From the NCBI GenBank assembly GCA_007127275.1, contig SKZP01000452.1, positions 1 to 5,540 on the forward strand: DNA of 5,540 nt, read 5' to 3'. The notes under the pieces were generated by a model. That model had not been told where the DNA came from, ran no database searches, and saw only the letters and a program-made list of their open reading frames with translations. The position numbers were made by a program, and so were the translations under genes. This stretch comes from Planctomycetota bacterium (GTDB lineage: Bacteria; Planctomycetota; UBA8742; SKZP01). Shown here in pieces: positions 1 through 4,887 of the stretch (the stretch's first letter is position 1; each line of letters starts with the position of its first letter).

Positions 1-571
1 TCTCGATGCGGTGCAGCAGCGTCTGGGTCTTCTCATGCACCTTGCCGGCGGCGGTATGTGAGGCGAATGCGGCCGCGGTCAACGTACCGCGGCGGCGTTG
101 CTGCTCGTTCAGCGCCACGGTGGCGTCGTCCCACCGGGGCAAGAGCGCCTGGCCCTTTTCGAGAAACGTCTCCGCCGCCTCGACCCGGGCGGTGTACTGG
201 GTATGCAAGGCAAGCTTTTCACGTGTCTCCGGCTCAAGAGTGCTTACGTCGAGGTCGTCGTAGCTCGACGGCTCCCCCTCAAGCTGCGCGTCGAGGTCGC
301 TGCGCAGCGACGCGACCTCGGCCTTCGCCTCCTCTTGATACACGCGCAACTTCTCGAGCGCCTCCCGAAGCGTGGCGTGGGTCAGCTCGTAGGCACGCGC
401 CTCCGGCAACGGATCCTCACGGATGGCCCCGTAATCCGGCTCGACGGGCGTGTCTCCGCAGGAAACGACGCCTCCCAGCAACAACGCCCCGAAACCAAGC
501 AGCAGCAAGACATGCCGAACGGTCACGCCGTAGCTCGCTTCGAAACCAGTGATTGCATACGTTCGCGACAT
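1..571 (-). CDS. Putative lipoprotein with coiled-coil region, partial (C-terminus beyond left edge)
   Basis: The frame is open from the ATG at 569-571 to the left edge, giving 190 codons with no stop. A purine-rich ribosome-binding site (GAGAGG, the complement of 578-583) lies 6 bases before the ATG and supports this start. A GTG at codon 16 would give a more typical short signal peptide and cannot be excluded. Residues 20-37 are hydrophobic and end in VVSC, an acceptable lipobox, so Cys38 is the likely lipidated residue. Gly and Asp follow it. The exported part is strongly charged and helical: residues about 64-98 and 115-145 are rich in Glu, Lys, Leu and Ala and look coiled-coil-forming, separated by an acidic linker near residues 99-115. 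I do not recognise a family and assign no function. It lies 146 bases downstream of another lipoprotein gene on the same strand and may be co-transcribed with it. Coding status rests on the open frame, ribosome-binding site and signal peptide. Confidence 0.75.
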   Translation of the reverse strand, partial: MSRTYAITGFEASYGVTVRHVLLLLGFGALLLGGVVSCGDTPVEPDYGAIREDPLPEARAYELTHATLREALEKLRVYQEEAKAEVASLRSDLDAQLEGEPSSYDDLDVSTLEPETREKLALHTQYTARVEAAETFLEKGQALLPRWDDATVALNEQQRRRGTLTAAAFASHTAAGKVHEKTQTLLHRIE

Positions 572-634
572 GGCAGCCCTCTCGACCAAGCAGGCGGCGG
601 TGCGATGGCGTTGTAGCAGCTTCAGAGTGGGGGC

Positions 635-661
635 ACGACCCGCGCTCCTTCGTCGGGTCGT
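635..661. terminator. Stem-loop between the two lipoprotein genes
   Basis: ACGACCCG (635-642) and CGGGTCGT (654-661) are perfect 8-base inverted arms around an 11-base loop. The structure sits in the 146-base gap after the stop of the gene at 718-1770 and before the start of the gene at 571. No T-run follows it in either direction, so it is not a standard intrinsic terminator. It could slow or end transcription, protect the upstream mRNA's 3' end, or be chance in GC-rich DNA. Confidence 0.3.
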
Positions 662-717
662 AGGCAATCCCTCCTGATGCCGGTGCAAGCTTTCGCTGCA
701 CGTCCCGACCACACAGT

Positions 718-1770
718 CTACTCGCGCACGAGAGACAGTGGTTCGACGGATTCTTCGTCGTAAAAGGTGATGCGTCGCTTGTCTTCGAAGGTGATGACGA
801 AGCGCTCTCCGTCGGCGTCTTGCAGCGTCAGGCTGCGGTCGGTACGAACAATGATGCGAAACTCAAGCAACTCCTCGCTGTCTCCCTCAACCAACACGAA
901 GCGTGGGCCGTCAATCCGCACGCGCAGCTCGGCAAGCTCTTGCAACCCCTCTTCAATCTGCTCCGCCTCCAGCCCTTGGGCCTGCAACGTTGCGCGCATG
1001 GCCTCCAGGTCAATACGCCACGTCCCTTGCAGGTACTCCTTGATCCGGGCGGGGTCGAACGGCGCTTCGTCCTCGTCGTCGACGAGGTGGTCGGCGACGG
1101 CTCCCGGCTCGAGCGAGCCGGTGACCTCGACGTCGTAGCTCTCGCCGAACTCGAAGGAAAAGTGCACCGCGTCGTCGCCGGCGTCCTTGGTGATCTCCTC
1201 GGGGGTGTACGCGCTGAGCTCGGGGATCACTACGGTCCAGCCAAAGGTTGACTCGCCGAAAATGCCGCGGAACGTTTCAATGGTCTCCGCGTCGACCTCC
1301 CCCGGCGCGACGGGGTGCGCACGGGCGCTCAAGCGCGCGGTGCCGTCCTCCTCGCCGCGAACGGCCACCTCCCGCAGCACCGGCGTCACCTCGAACCCTG
1401 CCTCGCCGTCCCCTTCGCTCTCGGCAATCTGCGCAAGAAGCGTGTTGAGTTGCTCGGTCATCTCGGCAAGGTCGGCGAAGTCGGTCGTTATGCGCACGCC
1501 ACGCAGGTTGTCGCGCTCGAAGGTTTCGTACCGGGCATTCCAGGACTCGGGCAGCGCCTCGACGCGTTCCGTGATGGCCTGCAAATCCAGCGGCCCGTCT
1601 CCCTCCGCGTCGATCATCGCGAAGAACCCCGCGTCGAGGCCGACCTCGAAGGTATTCGTGCCGGAGCCGTCCGCTCGAATCTCGGTGGTAATGAGCTGCG
1701 TGACGCAACCCGTTGCCGCGAACAACCCGGCAAGCGTCACAACCGCGACGCGCGAAAGCGTGGCATGCAT
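718..1770 (-). CDS. LppM/DUF3153-like lipoprotein with C-terminal lipocalin-like domain
   Basis: This is a complete 350-residue protein. The start is well supported: AGGAGG (complement of 1776-1781) lies 5 bases before the ATG at 1768-1770. Residues 1-21 form a signal peptide ending LFAATGC, so Cys22 is the probable lipidation site. Val at +2 would favour the outer membrane under the E. coli sorting rule. Residues 24-115 resemble the LppM/DUF3153 pattern: a beta-strand after the Cys, a DGSGT turn near 34-38, then GVRITTDFADLAEM near 91-104. Residues about 116-235 are acidic and strand-rich. From about 243 a second unit begins with YLQGTWRID and ends in alternating strands (RFVITFEDKRRITFYD near 323-338), like small lipocalin-like domains; an amphipathic helix rich in Glu and Leu sits between at 256-283. 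Function is unknown; ligand binding or an envelope-structural role would fit. It is divergent from the permease gene and upstream of a second lipoprotein gene. The domain assignment is from remembered patterns, whereas the gene itself is secure. Confidence 0.9.
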   Translation of the reverse strand: MHATLSRVAVVTLAGLFAATGCVTQLITTEIRADGSGTNTFEVGLDAGFFAMIDAEGDGPLDLQAITERVEALPESWNARYETFERDNLRGVRITTDFADLAEMTEQLNTLLAQIAESEGDGEAGFEVTPVLREVAVRGEEDGTARLSARAHPVAPGEVDAETIETFRGIFGESTFGWTVVIPELSAYTPEEITKDAGDDAVHFSFEFGESYDVEVTGSLEPGAVADHLVDDEDEAPFDPARIKEYLQGTWRIDLEAMRATLQAQGLEAEQIEEGLQELAELRVRIDGPRFVLVEGDSEELLEFRIIVRTDRSLTLQDADGERFVITFEDKRRITFYDEESVEPLSLVRE

Positions 1771-1903
1771 CCCGCCCTCCTGATTCGGTGGCTGATAACG
1801 ACCGGTTGTTGCGCCTTCAGCCTACGTTTTTCGGCCGCCCGTCGAAAGGGGAAAGCTCGCGCCGTCCGTGGTTGCACGCGGGTGTGCCCCGAGTGCCGTC
1901 AAG

Positions 1904-1947
1904 TGTTGACCAACAAGGCGAGTGCATGACTGCGCCTGGCACTCGCC
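1904..1947. promoter_or_regulatory. Two adjacent inverted repeats, possible operator
   Basis: TGTTG-AC-CAACA (1904-1915) is an interrupted palindrome with 5-base arms. Two bases later GGCGAGTGC (1917-1925) and GCACTCGCC (1939-1947) form perfect 9-base arms whose centres are 22 bases apart, about two helical turns. They sit midway between the divergent starts. That spacing suits a dimeric regulator acting on one or both genes. The 9-base repeat could also fold as an RNA stem with a 13-base loop; on the minus strand it is followed by only a short TTGTT, so a terminator is unlikely. The regulatory role is inference. Confidence 0.35.
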
Positions 1948-1962
1948 GCTGAAATAAAAACA

Positions 1963-2019
1963 TCCCGGCTCTCGGGACGCAGTCCCTGGCTTGCGTCTCC
2001 CCGCCTTCGGGAGGCACGC
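1963..2019 (+). promoter_or_regulatory. Structured leader of the permease gene, with mutually exclusive hairpins
   Basis: TCCCG (1963-1967) can pair with CGGGA (1973-1977). GGGAC (1974-1978) can instead pair with GTCCC (1982-1986), so the two stems share bases and exclude each other. A third stem pairs GCGT (1993-1996) with ACGC (2016-2019) and CTCCC (1997-2001) with GGGAG (2009-2013). The last arm contains GGGAGG (2009-2014), the only Shine-Dalgarno-like sequence in this leader, which would be hidden when folded. I recognise no riboswitch class. No T-run follows, so attenuation by an intrinsic terminator is not supported. Confidence 0.3.
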
Positions 2020-2034
2020 GCCTTGTGACGGTGA

Positions 2035-2133
2035 ATTGCCAGCGAGGTGTCGCACCGGTATTCTGCGGCACGCTTCACAGCCTTGATGGGCAGTCACTAC
2101 TTCGTGGCGACGCTGCTTGTGACGAACGCTTGA
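2035..2133 (+). pseudogene. Possible relic of an OppB-type permease C-terminus, or a leader peptide
   Basis: A 32-codon open frame, closed upstream by TGA at 2026 and 2032, ends with a TGA at 2131-2133 that overlaps the permease ATG as TGATG, a typical coupled stop/start. Its last 15 residues are MGSHYFVATLLVTNA, starting at the ATG at 2086. In this frame 24 of 32 third codon positions are G or C, against 20 of 36 in the frame that extends the permease upstream. The hydrophobic tail recalls the last helix of OppB/DppB permeases, whose gene normally precedes oppC, but the usual closing DPR motif is absent. No clear ribosome-binding site precedes 2086. It may be the stump of a deleted oppB, a translated leader, or chance. 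Confidence 0.3.
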
Positions 2134-3455
2134 TGGGGCCACCAACCGCGTATTGGCAGTCCATTCGCCAGGCCGTGTGGCGCCGCGCGAGCGGCAAACT
2201 GGGCTTGCTCGGCGCCGCCGTTTTGCTGGCGCTCGCGGCGGCGGCACCGGCGCTTGCCTCGTCGTTGCCCCTCTTGCGCGAGGATGCGGGCTTGCTGTGG
2301 TCGCCATTGCTTGTCTCCTTGCTGGACTCACACATCTATCCGCGTGCGCTCGACCGCTTGTTCAACTGCCTGCTGCTCGCTGGCGGGACCTTCTTGCTGG
2401 CGCTGCCAGTGCTTGGATTCGTGCGTACCGTGCTGATGCCGCATGTGCGCGAGTTTTGGCTCGCAGCGAGCTCGTTCTTTCTTCTTGCTGGCGTGACGCT
2501 GTTTCTGCTTTCGCTGCTGCCCTTTTTCGCGTTCCACTGGAGCAAACCGCTCGGCTACTACGAGCCTCCCGCGCTCGGCGAGGCCCGCACCCATGCGCCG
2601 GAGCGGACCGCAACGGAACTCGAGGCGGCCGAGCGCTGGCACGTTCCCGCGCTTGTACCGCACGACCCGCACGAGCACGCCCCGCAGCGCGCAAACCTTG
2701 CACCGTTGAGTCACGACCCGCAAAGCGGCACGCTCTACCCGCTCGGTACCGACGCCCGTGGCGCCGACAACGCCGCCGTCTGGCTGCACGGGTTTCGCTC
2801 GACGCTCGGCGTGGCGCTGACTGTGGCGTTCGTTGCCGCGGTGCTCGGCCTCTCGCTCGGTCTGCTCGCCGCGGCGCTCGGCGGGGTCGTGGACGCGCTG
2901 CTGACGTGGATGTCCGAGGTGTTGCGCCTTGCGCCGGCGGTGGTTCTCGGGCTGATGATTCTTGCGTTTGCGCCGCTGACCGCGCAGTCCGCGAATGCAT
3001 GGTTGATTGCCACGCTGGGGCTGTTGTTGTCGGGTCCCATCTACCGCTACGTCCGCGAGGAGATCTCTAGCGAGGCGCAACGCGACTACATGCAGGCAAG
3101 CCGCGCCCTCGGCAGTTCTCGCTTGCGCCGCGTCGTCGTGCATCTTGCGCCAACCACGCTCGTGCCTGTGCTGAGTGGCGCCGGCTACGCCGTAGCCGGT
3201 GCAGTGGCCGTGAACGTGACGCTCGAGTTCTTTGCGGTGCTCCCCGCCTCGGCCATGCCCCACGGCTCCTGGGGCGGCATGCTGCGTGACGCCACGGACG
3301 CCGGCCACGCCGCGCCAGCGTTGCTCGCGGGCCTCGCCATCGCCGCCGTCATCCTCGTCGCGACCCTTCTGGGGGAGGCGCTGCACAGGGCCGAGCGCGA
3401 CGCCGGCCCGGAACGAAAACGCCCGTCCCCTCTCGCCGGCGCCCGTATCCCCTAA
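2133..3455 (+). CDS. OppC/DppC-type ABC transporter permease with two extra N-terminal membrane helices
   Basis: This is an inner-membrane subunit of a peptide/nickel-type ABC importer, 440 residues from the ATG at 2133. Helix 1 spans about 23-46. Two extra helices follow at about 76-100 and 108-135, then a long loop (136-222) ending in YPLGTDARGAD, the family's HPLGTDxxGRD signature with Arg replaced by Ala. Core helices lie near 224-250, 258-281, 289-304, 345-370 and 394-415. The cytoplasmic EAA loop that contacts the ATPase is visible as MQASRALG (320-327) followed by VHLAP, and SWGGML (379-384) matches the family's SWG motif. Usual OppC is about 300 residues; enlarged forms occur in other phyla. 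The frame extends to a GTG at 2025 with GGGAGG 10 bases upstream, but those 36 codons have only 20 G/C third positions against 30 of 36 after the ATG and no family resemblance, so I prefer 2133, which overlaps an upstream stop. No OppB, ATPase or binding-protein gene is in the window, so substrate is unknown. Confidence 0.92.
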   Translation: MGPPTAYWQSIRQAVWRRASGKLGLLGAAVLLALAAAAPALASSLPLLREDAGLLWSPLLVSLLDSHIYPRALDRLFNCLLLAGGTFLLALPVLGFVRTVLMPHVREFWLAASSFFLLAGVTLFLLSLLPFFAFHWSKPLGYYEPPALGEARTHAPERTATELEAAERWHVPALVPHDPHEHAPQRANLAPLSHDPQSGTLYPLGTDARGADNAAVWLHGFRSTLGVALTVAFVAAVLGLSLGLLAAALGGVVDALLTWMSEVLRLAPAVVLGLMILAFAPLTAQSANAWLIATLGLLLSGPIYRYVREEISSEAQRDYMQASRALGSSRLRRVVVHLAPTTLVPVLSGAGYAVAGAVAVNVTLEFFAVLPASAMPHGSWGGMLRDATDAGHAAPALLAGLAIAAVILVATLLGEALHRAERDAGPERKRPSPLAGARIP

Positions 3456-3471
3456 AAATGCGCGCGGGCGC
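3439..3471. other. Interlocked convergent stop codons inside a dyad
   Basis: CTAA at 3452-3455 encodes both stops: TAA on the plus strand (3453-3455) for the permease and TAG on the minus strand (3452-3454) for the barrel gene. There is therefore no intergenic space. GCGCCCG (3439-3445) and CGGGCGC (3465-3471) are perfect 7-base arms around a 19-base loop containing both stops. The loop is long and no T-run follows either arm, so it is not a convincing bidirectional terminator. Transcription from either side must end inside, or read into, the opposing gene. Confidence 0.6.
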
Positions 3472-4789
3472 GGATGACCGCCATCCAGCCTTGCGTGTCG
3501 TCGGCGTCGTCGCCGAAGATGCGGCTGCCGTAGAGGAAGGCGAAGCCGGCTTCTAGCTGCACGAGCTTCGAGGGGTAGTAGGTGAGAAAGACGTTCGCTT
3601 CGTCGCCGGGTCGCGGGCTGTCGCTGGAATCCTCGGCGTTGAAGCGGCCCCACGCCAGGCGCAGCCGGAGGTTCCACTCAATGGGAATGCTGGCGACCAC
3701 CTTGAAGGCGGTGTAGTTGCGCTGCCGCCCCATGCCGTAGTCGTAGGATTCGGTGAGCATCAACGTGTCGACGTGGCCGAAGCTCTGGTAGCCCTCTTGG
3801 TGCAAGAGGGTTGCCGTGTCGTTGCCGGAGACGTGCCAGAAGCTGACGTCGATCATGGAGCGGCCGCCGTCGAACTGGTACTGCACGCCGCCATACCAGG
3901 CGGTGCCGGACTGGTCGTTGCCGAGTTGGAAGACGGCCTCGCCGTAGACGTGCAGGAAGCGCTCGAGGATGACGCGGGTATTGCCCCAAATCATTTGCAT
4001 GTCGGGGCCGTTGTTGTCGAAAAGGTTCAAAAAGCCGCCGTGAATGTCGAGCCGGTTCGTGCGGTGAAAGCGTCCCTCGACGGCGGCAATCCAGGTGTCT
4101 TGAGAGTCGTCGGAGAGGTCGCGGCCGAGCCAGCTAAAGTAGCCGACGGCGCTCAAGTGTTGGTTGAACGCGTAGGAGACGTGCAGGCCGACGGGACGGA
4201 TGCGGTCGTGGTAGCGGCCGCGACCTCGCAAGGTGTCGAAGACGAGCCGGCCGTGTCCCCCCCAGGCGAGGTGTCCCGAGGGGTCCTCGTAGCCGGTTTC
4301 CAGTCCCAGTTGAAAGTGGGCGAGACCGCCGCGCAGCGACCAGTCAATGCCGAGCAGTCGGTTTGCGTCAATGAACAGTTCGGTGACTTCGATGCCGGGG
4401 TCGTGCTCGCCGAGGATGAAGCCCGAGGAGCGCGGGAAGTCGCTGCCAATCGCCGGGATGGTCTCGCGCCGCTCGGTCTGCAGCGCCGCATAGAGGCCGA
4501 CGTCGTCGGTAAAGCGCACGTCGAGGTCCAGCCGCAGCAAGGCGGAGACGAACTCCCACCCGCGCTCGTCGTTCGCCGAGCGGAAGAACTTGTTCTGTAC
4601 CACCGCATCAAAGGCAACCTCGCCGCCGAGTACGACCGTCACGTCCCGCTCGTCGGTGCGCACGCCGTCTCCGACCGGCCCTTGCATCTGCCGCGTTTGC
4701 GCATCAAGCGGCGCAGCCAAGCCGAGCAGGAAAAGCGCGGCGAGCGAAACGAGCGCGACGAAGTGGACGCCAATGGGCGAAGCCGACAT
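3452..4789 (-). CDS. Outer-membrane beta-barrel protein, porin-like / alginate-export-like
   Basis: This is a complete 445-residue protein. The start ATG (4787-4789) is fixed by an in-frame TAG directly before it (4790-4792); only a weak GGGA lies upstream as a ribosome-binding site. Residues 1-30 form a Sec signal peptide with a long hydrophobic core (8-26) and probable cleavage after LDA at 30. The mature chain is a run of amphipathic strands with aromatic girdle residues and short acidic turns, for example HVYGEAVFQLG (280-290), WYGGVQYQF (298-306), MIDVSFWHVSGND (312-324) and FLTYYP (401-406). It ends WMAVIRARAHF, with the terminal Phe and alternating hydrophobics used by the BAM complex. 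Length and the order YGE...WYGGVQY...D.SFW..SG resemble alginate-export-domain (PF13372-like) or porin proteins; I cannot name the substrate. It lies downstream of a BASS symporter gene on the same strand and meets the permease gene tail to tail. Confidence 0.9.
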   Translation of the reverse strand: MSASPIGVHFVALVSLAALFLLGLAAPLDAQTRQMQGPVGDGVRTDERDVTVVLGGEVAFDAVVQNKFFRSANDERGWEFVSALLRLDLDVRFTDDVGLYAALQTERRETIPAIGSDFPRSSGFILGEHDPGIEVTELFIDANRLLGIDWSLRGGLAHFQLGLETGYEDPSGHLAWGGHGRLVFDTLRGRGRYHDRIRPVGLHVSYAFNQHLSAVGYFSWLGRDLSDDSQDTWIAAVEGRFHRTNRLDIHGGFLNLFDNNGPDMQMIWGNTRVILERFLHVYGEAVFQLGNDQSGTAWYGGVQYQFDGGRSMIDVSFWHVSGNDTATLLHQEGYQSFGHVDTLMLTESYDYGMGRQRNYTAFKVVASIPIEWNLRLRLAWGRFNAEDSSDSPRPGDEANVFLTYYPSKLVQLEAGFAFLYGSRIFGDDADDTQGWMAVIRARAHF

Positions 4790-4821
4790 CTAATGGAGTT
4801 CCCAGGCGGGGGTACCGGTCC

Positions 4822-4848
4822 GTCTCCCCGGAGACTATCCCGCCGGGA
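4822..4848. terminator. Paired GC-rich hairpins between the symporter and barrel genes
   Basis: GTCTCC (4822-4827) and GGAGAC (4830-4835) are perfect 6-base arms, and TCCC (4838-4841) with GGGA (4845-4848) forms a second stem around GCC. They lie between the symporter stop (4888) and the barrel start (4789). Neither is followed by a T-run on the minus strand. They could partly end symporter transcription or structure the leader of the barrel mRNA. The role is inference. Confidence 0.3.
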
Positions 4849-4857
4849 GGGGATTGC

Positions 4858-4882
4858 GCAACTAGTTGCCAGGTGGCGCCAC
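4858..4882. repeat. Two perfect palindromes just downstream of the symporter stop
   Basis: GCAACTAGTTGC (4858-4869) is a perfect 12-base palindrome, and GTGGCGCCAC (4873-4882) a perfect 10-base palindrome. Their centres are 14 bases apart, and they lie 6-30 bases past the symporter stop. Because they have no spacer, they make poor RNA hairpins but good candidate protein-binding sites. They could serve as operators for a barrel-gene promoter in this 98-base gap, though I find no convincing -35/-10 pair there. Confidence 0.4.
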
Positions 4883-4887
4883 ATTGT

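Larger units (their letters stand above)
1771..2132. other. Divergent intergenic control region (362 bases)
   Basis: This gap separates the minus-strand lipoprotein gene from the plus-strand permease gene, so promoters for both should lie here. It holds the ribosome-binding site of the lipoprotein gene at its left end, two dyads at 1904-1947, an A-rich patch at 1951-1960, three potential hairpins at 1963-2019 and a short open frame at 2035-2133. I searched for -35/-10 pairs on both strands. TTGACC at 1906-1911 resembles a -35 box, but no good -10 hexamer lies 16-18 bases beyond it, so no promoter is called. I see no IS ends, tRNA or recognisable riboswitch core. Confidence 0.7.

Noticed and set aside
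417..701. A minus-strand 94-codon frame covering the gap before the left lipoprotein gene
   Set aside because: It overlaps the start of the 1-571 gene out of frame. That gene has a ribosome-binding site and signal peptide, whereas this product is Arg-rich with no motif.
1315..1929. Plus-strand frames (including 820-1251, 1187-1783 and 1315-1929) opposite the lipoprotein gene
   Set aside because: They are antisense shadows of a gene with a strong ribosome-binding site and lipobox, and their products show no recognisable domain.
1937..1950. TGGCAC followed by GC, resembling a sigma-54 promoter
   Set aside because: The GG and GC elements start 10 bases apart rather than the required 12, so the site does not fit.
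1906..1960. TTGACC and the A-rich patch as a sigma-70 promoter for the permease
   Set aside because: No acceptable -10 hexamer lies 16-18 bases after TTGACC, and no -35 box lies at the right distance before the A-rich patch.
2328..3677. A 449-codon minus-strand open frame opposite the permease gene and the end of the barrel gene
   Set aside because: The translation is an Arg/His/Gln-rich string without family motifs, and it overlaps two well-supported genes. Long antisense frames are common in GC-rich DNA.
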